A model generated the notes under the pieces. That model searched no databases. It saw only the letters and a list, made by a program, of their open reading frames with translations, and was not told the DNA's origin. This document shows, piece after piece, positions 53,364-61,827 of a DNA stretch of 64,000 nt (positions within the stretch are counted from its first letter, which is position 1; each line of letters opens with the position of its first letter). This DNA is from Actinomycetes bacterium (lineage in GTDB: Bacteria; Actinomycetota; Acidimicrobiia; Acidimicrobiales; RAAP-2). Both the position numbers and the translations under genes were made by a program. The stretch is from contig JAJXUK010000006.1 of NCBI GenBank assembly GCA_021782915.1, positions 1-64,000 on the forward strand, read 5' to 3'.

Positions 53364-53810
53364 ATGACTGAGTCACGCGCCACCGCGGGGTCCCTCGAGG
53401 ACATGGTTCGCCTGCGTGACGTGCGAGACCGAATCGACCGGGACTTCGCCCAGCACCTGACGGTCTCGGAGCTGGCACGTGACGCTGGCATGTCGAGTGC
53501 CCATCTCAGTCGCCTCTTTCGTGGTGCCTACGGCGAGCCGCCGTATCGCTACCTGATGACGCGGCGCGTCGAGCGAGCGATGATGCTGCTGCGACGCGGA
53601 GATCTGAGCGTGACTCAGGTCTGCTTCGACGTGGGATTCAGTTCGCTGGGCACCTTCAGTTCGCGCTTTCGCGAGCTGGTGGGCCTGTCGCCACGCTCGT
53701 ATCGTGCGCGCGTCGAGGTGCCGGCGGGTCTGGCGCCGTGCGTCACGCGCAGCGTCACGAGACCGATCAGGAATCGAGAAGTGTCCCGGGCGCGGACCTC
53801 TCTATCGTGA
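53364..53810 (+). CDS. AraC-family DNA-binding regulator, single domain
   Basis: This 148-residue regulator consists of an AraC-type pair of helix-turn-helix motifs (about residues 15-110), with LARDAGMSSAHLSRLF and VCFDVGFSSLGTFSSRF. It has no ligand-binding domain. The C-terminal 40 residues are arginine- and serine-rich. The ATG at 53364 is chosen; GTG 53361 is adjacent. It lies six bases before the glyoxalase-fold gene and probably regulates it. Confidence 0.85.
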   Translation: MTESRATAGSLEDMVRLRDVRDRIDRDFAQHLTVSELARDAGMSSAHLSRLFRGAYGEPPYRYLMTRRVERAMMLLRRGDLSVTQVCFDVGFSSLGTFSSRFRELVGLSPRSYRARVEVPAGLAPCVTRSVTRPIRNREVSRARTSLS

Positions 53811-53815
53811 CGGTC

Positions 53816-54235
53816 ATGGAAATCCGCCTGCACAACTGCTTTCTCGCCCACCTGGACCCCGAGGCCACCCTGGGCTTCTATCGCGACGTCCTCGGCTTCG
53901 AGGTGCGCAATGACGTCGGCTACAACGGGATGCGCTGGATCACCGTGGGCCCACCCGAGCAGCCGGACGTCTCCCTCGTCCTCGCGCCGCCGGCGGTGGA
54001 CCCAGCCATCAGTGAGGACGAGCGGCGCGTGATCAGCGAGATGATGGCCAAGGGCACCTACGGGCACATCATCCTGGCCACGCCCGAGCTGGACGCCGTG
54101 TACGCCCATCTCGTGGATCGCGGCGTCACGGTGGTCCAGGAGCCCACGCAGCAGCCCTACGGAGTGCGTGACTGCGTGGTGCGCGATCCGGCGGGCAATC
54201 TCGTTCGCTTCAACGAGGTCCCCGCGACGCACTGA
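53816..54235 (+). CDS. Glyoxalase/VOC-superfamily protein
   Basis: This 139-residue protein of the vicinal oxygen chelate fold has two beta-alpha-beta-beta-beta repeats. It shows an early HLDPEATLGFYRDVLGFEV, a central GHIILATPELD and a C-terminal DPAGNLVRFNE with the usual metal Glu. It could be a glyoxalase, a dioxygenase or a resistance protein; the substrate is unknown. TATCGT lies seven bases upstream, close to the leaderless pattern. Confidence 0.85.
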   Translation: MEIRLHNCFLAHLDPEATLGFYRDVLGFEVRNDVGYNGMRWITVGPPEQPDVSLVLAPPAVDPAISEDERRVISEMMAKGTYGHIILATPELDAVYAHLVDRGVTVVQEPTQQPYGVRDCVVRDPAGNLVRFNEVPATH

Positions 54236-54272
54236 GGCCTCCCGGGGCCGGCACACTCCAACGAACGACGAA

Positions 54273-54319
54273 CCAGCCCCACCGCAGCGCGGTCCTGGGA
54301 CGCGCAGTGGTGGGGCTGG
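54273..54319. terminator. Hairpin between convergent genes
   Basis: CCAGCCCCACC and GGTGGGGCTGG pair perfectly over 11 bases, with more partial pairing in the loop. It lies between the convergent glyoxalase-fold gene and the ferritin-like gene and could end both transcripts. Confidence 0.6.
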
Positions 54320-54327
54320 CGAGGCAG

Positions 54328-55089
54328 TTAACTGCAGCGCAGGAACGCCGGCAGGTGCGAGTACTGCGAGGCGTCGAGCAGGTTCGAGAACGCCCGCACC
54401 ACGTCCGGGTAGGCCCGCACGAGCGTCAGGTCACGCTGGTACAGCGCGATGATCGCCGTCTCCGTGCTCACGCCCAGCTGGCAGGCAGCGGTGCGCGTCG
54501 CCGGTGCCGCCGCACCCGTTCCCGGGGCCGTCGGCACCGTCACGTTGTGCGCGCTCATCAGGCCGATGAGTGTCGCCACGTGCTGCTGCTCGGACGAGAC
54601 GATCAACCGGAACGGTGGGTAGTTGCCGAGCTTGGCCACGACATTCTGGTACGTCACGAGCGCGTAGCGCTCCTGGGCGAGGACCTCGGTGAGGGCACTG
54701 GAGAGGACGCTGGAGGCAGGCAGCGTGGACACGCTCGTCGTGGTCGTGGGCATCTGCTGCAGGGCCACCCTCACGGCCACCCGGTAGCGGGCGCGGAAGA
54801 GCCCCGTGGTGCGAACGCTCAGCCCGGCGCGCAGTGCCGTGAACGTCACCTGTCGCTGGTTGAGGGTGTAGCGAGTCTGGGACGTCGTGAAGATCGTGTA
54901 GCGCGTGGCGCCGCTGAGCACGACGAACTGATGGTTCAGCGCGCTGGCGCTCAGCACGTAGCCGTTGACGACGAATGTCTTGGGCGGCGGCCCGCCGGCC
55001 GAGGCCACCGAGGCCACTGCGCCCACGCTGATGCCGGAGACGCCGAGAGTCACCGCGAGTAGAGCCGCGGCCAATGATCTTCGTGCCAT
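54328..55089 (-). CDS. Secreted protein with a ferritin-like (DUF2202-like) C-terminal domain
   Basis: This 253-residue protein has a signal peptide (about residues 1-31, ending near ASAGG) and a beta-rich middle (about 35-115). A C-terminal helical region with LAQERYALVTYQNV and SSEQQHVATLIGL is like the DUF2202 ferritin-like four-helix family, though only some of the metal-binding Glu and His residues are evident. Function unknown; metal or oxidant handling at the cell surface is a guess. The start ATG follows AAGGAGGATGAG. Confidence 0.75.
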   Translation of the reverse strand: MARRSLAAALLAVTLGVSGISVGAVASVASAGGPPPKTFVVNGYVLSASALNHQFVVLSGATRYTIFTTSQTRYTLNQRQVTFTALRAGLSVRTTGLFRARYRVAVRVALQQMPTTTTSVSTLPASSVLSSALTEVLAQERYALVTYQNVVAKLGNYPPFRLIVSSEQQHVATLIGLMSAHNVTVPTAPGTGAAAPATRTAACQLGVSTETAIIALYQRDLTLVRAYPDVVRAFSNLLDASQYSHLPAFLRCS

Positions 55090-55409
55090 CTCATCCTCCT
55101 TATGATGGGTCACTCCCGACGCTAGGAAGACCTATGGACCCGGCCCCAGGGCCCTAGGGCAGAGGCCGCGGTGCCGGCGGGCCGCCGGCGTCGCGTCGCG
55201 CGCGGACCGCCTGGCCAGGGACGTCGCGATCGTCGGGTGGAGTAATCTATTATTTCAATAGATCTAATAGTTTACCAACGCAACCTCTCACGCACTTTCG
55301 CATCAAAGTACCTGGTCAGCGGCGGGTGTCGAAGGACGCGGCGCGGAGGCGACTCTCGGCAGTCGGAGCAGTTCATCTCTACTCTGGTGGTGTAGGGGCG
55401 TGAGGTGAA
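55090..55409. other. Intergenic region with AT-rich island
   Basis: These 320 bases separate two secreted-protein genes that run away from each other. They hold the AT-rich palindrome described at 55245-55275 and TACTCT near 55379 as a possible -10 box of the large secreted protein. I see no gene in them. Confidence 0.45.
55245..55275. repeat. AT-rich palindromic element
   Basis: CTATT, five bases, then AATAG, followed at once by another CTAATAG copy. It is about 80% A/T in a very GC-rich region. It could be a regulator site, a promoter or a recombination site. Confidence 0.5.
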
Positions 55410-58400
55410 ATGAGGTGGGCGGTGGTACACCCAGATATTCTCCTTCTTCAATGGAAGAACATTAGTAAGCGGTGGCTCGTGGGGGCCTCCACCGTGGCGG
55501 TCTGCCTGTCGGGCCAGAGCTTGCTGAGCGCCTCGGCGGCTCACGCGGCCACCACGCAGTTGTCCTGGACGACCGTGGCTAACAGCGCCACGTACGCGCC
55601 GGGCACGCTCAAGACCTTCAACAGTTTCAATCAGCCCTCGGTCAACAGCAGCGGGAACGTCGTCTTCCGGGCTCGCACGGCGGGTGAGAGCTCGCCCGTT
55701 CGGGGGGTCTTCGTTCGCCACATGTCAGGTTCGCCCTCGGACATCTCAGTTGTAGCTCAGGTCGGCAGCGTGGTGCCCGATCCCAACAACGCATCACCGG
55801 ACCTGGCCACGTTCACCGAGTTCCCGTCGTTCCCCCGGATCTCTCAGACTGGCAACACCGTTGTCACGCGCGGCCAGAGCAAGCCCGTGTGGTCCTACAC
55901 CGTCAACGACGTGAAGACCACCCTGGGTACCACCGGTCTCTACGCCACCCCCGGGGACGTGCTGAGCACGACTGCCTCCATGCTGGGGGTCGTGCCCGGC
56001 TATGAGATCTACTCGGTGCCGGGCACACCGGCGGGCACCCGCTTCGATCAGTTCCCGGGCGCGCCGGGCATCGACGGCACCACGGTGGTCTTCAAGGGCA
56101 ACTACACCGTTGACAATGTCGGCTACACGGGAATCTTCTATCGTGACGCCGCGAAGCCCGCCGATACCACTCACCTGATCGCCAACGCCACCACACTGAT
56201 CCCCGGTCAGGCCGCAGACGCCACGACGACCTTCGGCTCCACGGCGCCCCCGAGCGCGGCGGGCGGTGAGGTCGTCTTCACCGGTTGGGACAACGAGGAG
56301 TCCCCGAGCGTCGGCGGCATCTACCTGGCGCCGCTGCAGGACGCGCCGACTCTGACGCCCCTGGTGAAGATCGGCGACGCTGTCCCGGGTCAAGCACCGG
56401 GCGCGAGCTTCACGAACTTCAGCGAGGGCCTCAGCTTCGATGGTCGCTACGTCGGGTTCTGGGGATCGTGGGGATCAGCGACTGACGTCACCCATCTGAC
56501 CCTGATGTGCCCAAGCGAGGGCAACAAGTCCCTGCGCGACTACTGCAACAGCACGTATCCGAACGGCTATGACACGACGGTTCCGACGTACCAAGGGATC
56601 TTCGTCTACGACACCTCGGATGAGCATCTGTACCCGCTAGCCCAGACGGACAGTCGCTTCGCCGGCTTCCAGTTCTGGACTTTCTCGGGCAGCCCTCCGG
56701 TCACCGGTAGTGGCACGAGCGGTGGCAGTGGCACGGGTTCTGGCACTGGCGGCGCCAGTGGCAGTGGCAGTGGCAGTGGCAGTGGCACGGGTTCGGGCTC
56801 CGGCAGTGGCGGAGGCACGGACTCGGGCGGCAGCACGGACACGACCCGAGAGCCGCCGCGCTGGCGCGCCTCGAGCTTCGTCGCGGTGTCGGGCAGCGCG
56901 AGCGGATTCCAGGTGGCCTTCAAGGCCGCGGCCCAGGACGGTGACAGTGGCATCTTCATCGCTCAGAGTCCGAGCGCTACGCCCTTCGTGATCGGCGCGC
57001 TCAAGACACTTGATCCCGGCACCACGGTTGACGCCGGCGCCCCCAGTGCCTCGGTGGTCAGTGGTGTGGCGATCGAGCGTGATGGCTTCCGCGGCCATTG
57101 GCTGGCCATCTCCGTCTCGATGCTGGACGCGGCCACGTCGGAGAGCTGGACCGGTATCTACGTCACCCAGGTGCCAGGCAGTCTGGCCCAGGAGTCTCAG
57201 GACATCTCCGCGTTGATGCCGTCCTCGGCGCTGGTGCAGGACACGATTGCGCTGAACGCGACGAGCAGTTCCGCGCTGCCCGTGGCGTACGCCCTAGACC
57301 CGTCGAGCGGAACGGGCGTCTGTGTGTTGAAGCAGTCGATGCTGGCCCCGTACTCGGTCCCGGTGCTGACCTCAAGTCTGGAGCTGACCGGTGCGGGCAC
57401 CTGCGTCCTCGCCCTCTCCCAGGCGGGTGACGCCGCGTATCTGGCGGCGCCCACGCAGCTCGTGAGCATCGAGGTGGCCCTGCGCCCGCAGAGCATCACA
57501 CCGAACACGTCGCCGTCGGCCTTCGTGGGCGATCAGGTCACCCTGTCGGCCACGGCGGACTCCCAGCTGGCCGTGACGTACTCCCTCGCGGGGTCCACGC
57601 CGAGTGGGCTCTGCACCCTCGAGGGTTCGACTCTGACGATGAACGCCGCGGGAACCTGCGTGGTCAATGCGGATCAGGCGGGCAGTTCCGTGTACGAGCC
57701 CGCCCCCACCCTGCCAATCAGCATCGATGTCGTGCGTCGTGCCCAGAGCATCACGCCCCACGCACCGACCTGGGCCTACGCGGGCGAGCAGGTGACGCTC
57801 TCGGCGACCTCGGATTCGAAGTTGCCCGTCAACTACACCATGGACCCGTCCACGCTCAGCGGGGTCTGCACCCTGGACGGCTCAACGGTGACGCTCTCGA
57901 ACCCGGGAACGTGCGTCGTGGACATCGATCAGTCCGGTGACGCCACGTACGCCGCCGCGCCGACGCTGGCGGTGTCGATCCGGGTCTTTGTGCGCGTCGT
58001 GTACGTCCCCCCGGCCCCCCAGCCCCAGAGCATCTCCGTGAGCGCCCCGTCGGGCGCTGAGGTTGGCGCGAGCTATACGTTGGCCGCCAGCGCGGGCTCG
58101 GGTCTGCCGGTCAGCTACAGCGTCGCGGGCTCCTCGTCGAGTGTGTGCAGCCTGAGCGGGGCGACACTGCAGTTCCTGAGCAGCGGCACCTGTGAGGTCA
58201 CTCTGGACCAGGCGGGCAACGCGACCTACGCCGCCGCGGCGCCGGTGCACGAGTCCATCACGGTCTCGGCCGCGTCGGTTTCGGTGACCGTGTCGCCCAG
58301 TGCCGCGACGGCCGTCTTCGGCCAGCGCAGCGTGGCCACGGCCGCGCTCACCTCCAGCCTCGGAGCCGTCGCGGGCAGCGTGCAGTTCTACGTGAACGGC

Positions 58401-58838
58401 GTGGCCCTCGGATCCGCGCAGCCGGTGAAGAGCGGGATGGCCACGAGTCCGGATCTGCGGGGCACTCCGGGCGGGCTGCCGCCGGGATCTCACGTGATAA
58501 GCGCGTCCTTCGTGCCGGCCGATCCCTCGCGCTTGATCAGCGCGCAGGGCGCGGGCGTGCAGGTGGTGAAGAAGGCGTCGTCGCGGGTGACGATGGCGCT
58601 GAGCCGTGCGCAGGTGCGCGCCAGCGTGAGCGTGCGCTCGCCGGGCAGCGGGACGGCGACGGGCACCCTGCGGGTGCGCGTCAATGGTCGACTGGTGGGC
58701 ACGACAAGCCTCAGGTCCCACACTGGGGTGGTGCGCTACGGCTTCCGCGTGGGCACGCGCGTCACGGTGTCGGTCACCTACTCCGGTGACCGGCACGTCG
58801 CGGCGTCCTCGCTGACACGCACGTACCTGGTTCGCTAG
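55410..58838 (+). CDS. Large secreted protein with Ig-like (MBG-type) repeats
   Basis: This 1142-residue exported protein has a long signal peptide (about residues 17-46, ending in AAHA). An N-terminal region (about 50-425) made of repeated NVVFRA/GGEVVFTG-type strands looks like a beta-propeller-like domain. A glycine/serine/threonine linker (about 431-477) and a second short domain follow. Then come about four Ig-like repeats of about 88 residues, each with a pair of Cys likely to form a disulfide, and two more Ig-like domains. No LPXTG or other anchor is evident. Adhesion or a cell-surface matrix role is inferred. Confidence 0.85.
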   Translation: MRWAVVHPDILLLQWKNISKRWLVGASTVAVCLSGQSLLSASAAHAATTQLSWTTVANSATYAPGTLKTFNSFNQPSVNSSGNVVFRARTAGESSPVRGVFVRHMSGSPSDISVVAQVGSVVPDPNNASPDLATFTEFPSFPRISQTGNTVVTRGQSKPVWSYTVNDVKTTLGTTGLYATPGDVLSTTASMLGVVPGYEIYSVPGTPAGTRFDQFPGAPGIDGTTVVFKGNYTVDNVGYTGIFYRDAAKPADTTHLIANATTLIPGQAADATTTFGSTAPPSAAGGEVVFTGWDNEESPSVGGIYLAPLQDAPTLTPLVKIGDAVPGQAPGASFTNFSEGLSFDGRYVGFWGSWGSATDVTHLTLMCPSEGNKSLRDYCNSTYPNGYDTTVPTYQGIFVYDTSDEHLYPLAQTDSRFAGFQFWTFSGSPPVTGSGTSGGSGTGSGTGGASGSGSGSGSGTGSGSGSGGGTDSGGSTDTTREPPRWRASSFVAVSGSASGFQVAFKAAAQDGDSGIFIAQSPSATPFVIGALKTLDPGTTVDAGAPSASVVSGVAIERDGFRGHWLAISVSMLDAATSESWTGIYVTQVPGSLAQESQDISALMPSSALVQDTIALNATSSSALPVAYALDPSSGTGVCVLKQSMLAPYSVPVLTSSLELTGAGTCVLALSQAGDAAYLAAPTQLVSIEVALRPQSITPNTSPSAFVGDQVTLSATADSQLAVTYSLAGSTPSGLCTLEGSTLTMNAAGTCVVNADQAGSSVYEPAPTLPISIDVVRRAQSITPHAPTWAYAGEQVTLSATSDSKLPVNYTMDPSTLSGVCTLDGSTVTLSNPGTCVVDIDQSGDATYAAAPTLAVSIRVFVRVVYVPPAPQPQSISVSAPSGAEVGASYTLAASAGSGLPVSYSVAGSSSSVCSLSGATLQFLSSGTCEVTLDQAGNATYAAAAPVHESITVSAASVSVTVSPSAATAVFGQRSVATAALTSSLGAVAGSVQFYVNGVALGSAQPVKSGMATSPDLRGTPGGLPPGSHVISASFVPADPSRLISAQGAGVQVVKKASSRVTMALSRAQVRASVSVRSPGSGTATGTLRVRVNGRLVGTTSLRSHTGVVRYGFRVGTRVTVSVTYSGDRHVAASSLTRTYLVR
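56700..56846 (+). repeat. Low-complexity Gly/Ser/Thr linker-coding repeat
   Basis: Repeats of a 6-12 base unit such as GGCAGTGGC encode the Gly-Ser-Thr linker of the large secreted protein. Such tracts can change length by slippage. Confidence 0.75.
57170..58270 (+). repeat. Tandem Ig-like domain repeats in the secreted protein
   Basis: Four units of about 88 codons share the pattern SITP...VTLSAT...GVCTL...GTCVV...QAG..TYAAAP. The units differ enough that they have diverged in place, rather than being a recent expansion. Confidence 0.75.
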
Positions 58839-58848
58839 TTGGGTCCGT

Positions 58849-58889
58849 CCGGTCCCGCGACCCCGCGTCACGCTGGGTCGCGGGACCGG
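58849..58889. terminator. Perfect 15-bp hairpin between convergent genes
   Basis: CCGGTCCCGCGACCC and GGGTCGCGGGACCGG are exact complements with an 11-base loop. It lies after the large secreted protein and before the end of the convergent exporter operon, so it can end both. Confidence 0.75.
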
Positions 58890-58947
58890 CGCGTTGACCC
58901 GGCGAGCCCACCGATGCCCGAGGCTTCAGAGCCTCGCGTGGTAGCGC

Positions 58948-59808
58948 TCAGCGCGCGGGCGCCGAGCGAGCGACGAGGCTGACGAAGGCCTCCTCCAGAC
59001 TCGCCGGCACGACGTCGATCGACGCGTCGACGCCGGCGCCGAGCAGGCACTCGCGCACCGTTGACGCGTCGCTGGGCACGCGCAGGAGTCGCCCGTGAAG
59101 TTGGACCGCTAGGCCCGCTGCGTCGAGCGAGGCGGCCGCGCGTCGCCACTGCTCACTGCGCACCTGGCTCACGTGGCGCCCCCCGACGATCTCAGCCCGA
59201 GTCCCTCGGGCCGCCACCCGGCCGTCGACGAGCACCAGCAGGCGATCGCACTGCTCGGCCTCTTCCATGTCGTGGGTCGTCACCAGCACGCCCGCGCCGG
59301 CCTCGGCACGCTCGCGAATGCGCTCCCAGAGCCGGGCGCGGCCCAGGGGGCTCACCCCGCTGGTGGGCTCGTCGAGCACGAGCAGGTCCGGGTCGTGGCC
59401 GAGGGCTTGGGCGAAGGCGGCCTGACGCTGGGCTCCGAGGGGCAGTTCGGCGACGAGGAGCTCGGCCCAGGCCTCGAGCTCGGCTGGCAGGCTCGACGTG
59501 GTGCCGTACGCCGCGCGCGCGAACCGCCAGTTCTCGGCCACGGTGAGGTCCTGGTAGAGACCGAGGGTCTGGGCAACGTAGCCCACGCGCAGGCGCGCGT
59601 GGCGCGTGGGGGCGGCGCCGAAGAGGCCCACGCGACCCGCGCTGGGGCCCAGCAGGCCGAGCAGGGCGCGGATCAGCGTCGTCTTGCCCGCGCCGTTCGC
59701 GCCCAGCAGACCGAGGACCTCACCCTGGGCGACCTCGAGATCCACCCCGTCCAGCGCGACGACGTCGCCGAAGCGCACGACGAGGCCCCGCACCGTCGCC
59801 AGAGTCAT
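58948..59808 (-). CDS. ABC exporter ATPase, second of two (YbhF-like C-terminal module)
   Basis: This 286-residue ATPase has a Walker A motif GANGAGKTT and a Walker B ending in LLVLDEPTSGVSP; the signature region around PLGAQRQAAFAQAL is divergent. It is the last gene of a three-gene exporter operon with two ATPases and one permease. Its ATG start overlaps the previous stop (ATGA). The two ATPases correspond to the two halves of YbhF-type proteins, here made as separate chains. Confidence 0.88.
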   Translation of the reverse strand: MTLATVRGLVVRFGDVVALDGVDLEVAQGEVLGLLGANGAGKTTLIRALLGLLGPSAGRVGLFGAAPTRHARLRVGYVAQTLGLYQDLTVAENWRFARAAYGTTSSLPAELEAWAELLVAELPLGAQRQAAFAQALGHDPDLLVLDEPTSGVSPLGRARLWERIRERAEAGAGVLVTTHDMEEAEQCDRLLVLVDGRVAARGTRAEIVGGRHVSQVRSEQWRRAAASLDAAGLAVQLHGRLLRVPSDASTVRECLLGAGVDASIDVVPASLEEAFVSLVARSAPAR

Positions 59809-60623
59809 CGTTCCAGCTCCTGGGCCAGCTCGGCGATGACGACGGCGTCTTCGAAGTCTGGCTCCACCCGCTCGCACGTGGGCGTCGTGACGTCCTGGTC
59901 CGACCAGACCCGCCAGGCGCTTCCCCGTCGCCACGCGCTCACCGGGCCCTCCGGGCGCCTCGGGCACGTGCGCAGCGTGCCGGGCACCGTCGCGAGGATG
60001 TCCTCGGGTGCTCCCGCGGTGAGGACCCGCGCATCGCTGAGCAGGACCGCCGAGGTCCCTCGCGCGGCCTCGTTGACGTAGGTGGTCGCCACGACGATCG
60101 CCACGCCACTCGCGGCCGTGGTCGAGAGCAGGCGCCAGATCTCCACGCGACTGAGCGGGTCGATTCCCGTTGTCGGCTCGTCCAGCACGAGCAGGCGCGG
60201 CTCACTGAGCAGCGCCAGCACGACCGCGAGCTTGCGCTGCATGCCACCCGAGAGCGCACCCGCGAGGCGCCGTCGCGCACTCGTGAGGCCCATTCGCTCG
60301 AGGAGGGTGTCCGCTCGCGCGTCTCGCTGGGACGCGGGAACGCCGTAGGCGCTCGCGACGAAGGCGATGTTCTCCTCCACGCTGAGATCGACGTAGAGGC
60401 CGGCGGAGGCCGGAACGTAGCCCAGGTCCGACTTCGGGGGTCGGCTGACGCGGCCGGTCTCGGGCCTGAGGAGGCCGACGAGCGCCGCGAGCGCGCTGGA
60501 CTTGCCCGCGCCGTCGCCGCCGACCACTACCGTGACCTCGCCCGGGTCCACGGTGAGACTCACGCGATCGAGCGCCATCCGTGGGCCGAATCGCACGCTG
60601 ACCTCGTGCAGCCCGAAGCTCAC
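59805..60623 (-). CDS. ABC exporter ATPase, first of two (YbhF-like N-terminal module)
   Basis: This 272-residue ATPase has a Walker A motif reading GGDGAGKSS, which has Gly-Asp where most have Asn-Gly, the signature LSGGMQRK, and a Walker B ending in LVLDEPTTGIDP. The GTG start at 60623 overlaps the permease stop and follows GAGGAG by eight bases; the open frame continues upstream antisense to nothing recognisable. It pairs with the next ATPase as a heterodimer. Confidence 0.88.
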   Translation of the reverse strand: MSFGLHEVSVRFGPRMALDRVSLTVDPGEVTVVVGGDGAGKSSALAALVGLLRPETGRVSRPPKSDLGYVPASAGLYVDLSVEENIAFVASAYGVPASQRDARADTLLERMGLTSARRRLAGALSGGMQRKLAVVLALLSEPRLLVLDEPTTGIDPLSRVEIWRLLSTTAASGVAIVVATTYVNEAARGTSAVLLSDARVLTAGAPEDILATVPGTLRTCPRRPEGPVSAWRRGSAWRVWSDQDVTTPTCERVEPDFEDAVVIAELAQELER

Positions 60624-61690
60624 GGGGACGTCTCCTCGGCGGGCTCGTCGTGCGCGGCGCGCACGTCGGGTGCCAGATCCGACCGGAAGCGGGTGATCGC
60701 CAGGCCCAGCACCACCAGCGCGAGCAGGCCCAGCATGCCCAGGGGCACGAGCAGGGTCGAGAACGGCGCGTTCTTGAGCATGACACCCCGGCTGATGTCG
60801 ATGAAGTACGTCAGGGGCAGCACGTAGGAGATCCAGCGGACCCCCGGGGCCATGGAGGACACCGGGAAGATGAGCCCGGAGAGCAGCACCTGGGGCAGCA
60901 TGAGCATGAATGACAGCTGGATCGCCTGGCCCTGGTTCTGCGAGAGCGTGGAGATGAGGATGCCGATGCCCAGGGTCACGAGGAGGAAGAGCGCCGAGCC
61001 GAGGGCGAAGGTGCCGACGTTGCCGACGAAGGGCACATGGAACAGTCCGATGCCGACGCCGAGCACCAGGAGCAGATCGAGCGCCGCGACGAGCAAGTAG
61101 GGCGCGATCTTGCCGACGATGACCTGCGAGGCGCGAAAGGGCATCACGGCCAGCTGCTCGAGGGTGCCGTTCTGGCGCTCCTTGACCACGCCGAGACTCG
61201 TGATCAGGGTGCCGATGAAGACCAGGATGAGTCCGGCCAGGCCCGGGACCATGACCCACGACGTGCTCAGGCTCGGGTTGAAGAGGACCTGGATCTGCAC
61301 GGTGCCGCCGGGCGAGTTCGCGGCGATGGCCTGGCGGCTCAGAGCCCGCTCGGCCGTCTGCACCGAGAACAGCTGGGTGCCGTCCATGAGAATGGCGACG
61401 TCTCCAGAGGTTGCGAGCACCGCGACCACGGCGGTGCCGTTGCGCAGCTGCTCGCGCGCACCGGCGAGGCCGATGGCGGGGTCCACGCGCGTCACCTCGA
61501 AGGGAGCCGAGAGTCGCGACGCCGCCTGGCGGGCCAGCGGGCCGTCCACCACGGTCGGGATGTTGTGAACGTCGAAGCTCGCGGCGTAGCCGAAGACCAC
61601 GAGGAGCAGCACGGGCAACAGGATCATCATGGCGAGCGTGCGCCGGTCCCGACGAAGCTGGCGAAACTCCTTGGCCACGATCGCCCACAC
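60620..61690 (-). CDS. ABC-2 exporter permease, YhhJ/YbhR-like
   Basis: This 356-residue membrane protein has one N-terminal helix, a large extracytoplasmic domain (about residues 45-165) and five C-terminal helices, as in YhhJ/YbhR. It contains the typical VKERQNGTLEQL segment. The GTG start at 61690 follows GGAAGGGAG. YbhFSR systems have two permeases; only one is found here, so it probably acts as a homodimer. The substrate is unknown; drugs or ions have been proposed for relatives. Confidence 0.88.
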   Translation of the reverse strand: MWAIVAKEFRQLRRDRRTLAMMILLPVLLLVVFGYAASFDVHNIPTVVDGPLARQAASRLSAPFEVTRVDPAIGLAGAREQLRNGTAVVAVLATSGDVAILMDGTQLFSVQTAERALSRQAIAANSPGGTVQIQVLFNPSLSTSWVMVPGLAGLILVFIGTLITSLGVVKERQNGTLEQLAVMPFRASQVIVGKIAPYLLVAALDLLLVLGVGIGLFHVPFVGNVGTFALGSALFLLVTLGIGILISTLSQNQGQAIQLSFMLMLPQVLLSGLIFPVSSMAPGVRWISYVLPLTYFIDISRGVMLKNAPFSTLLVPLGMLGLLALVVLGLAITRFRSDLAPDVRAAHDEPAEETSP

Positions 61691-61827
61691 GACGATCTCC
61701 CTTCCTCAGCCGACAGCTGCATCGTAGGCAGCGATGGCGCGCGCGCTGGTACCCCACGGCGTGGACTTGGCCTCGGCGCGGGGGCGTAGCACACTAGGAC
61801 GAGGAGGTCGAGCGTGGAGACAGCCCG

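Noticed and set aside
58849-58889. CRISPR-like or mobile-element repeat
   Set aside because: It is a single inverted repeat in a terminator position; no spaced direct repeats are present in the window.
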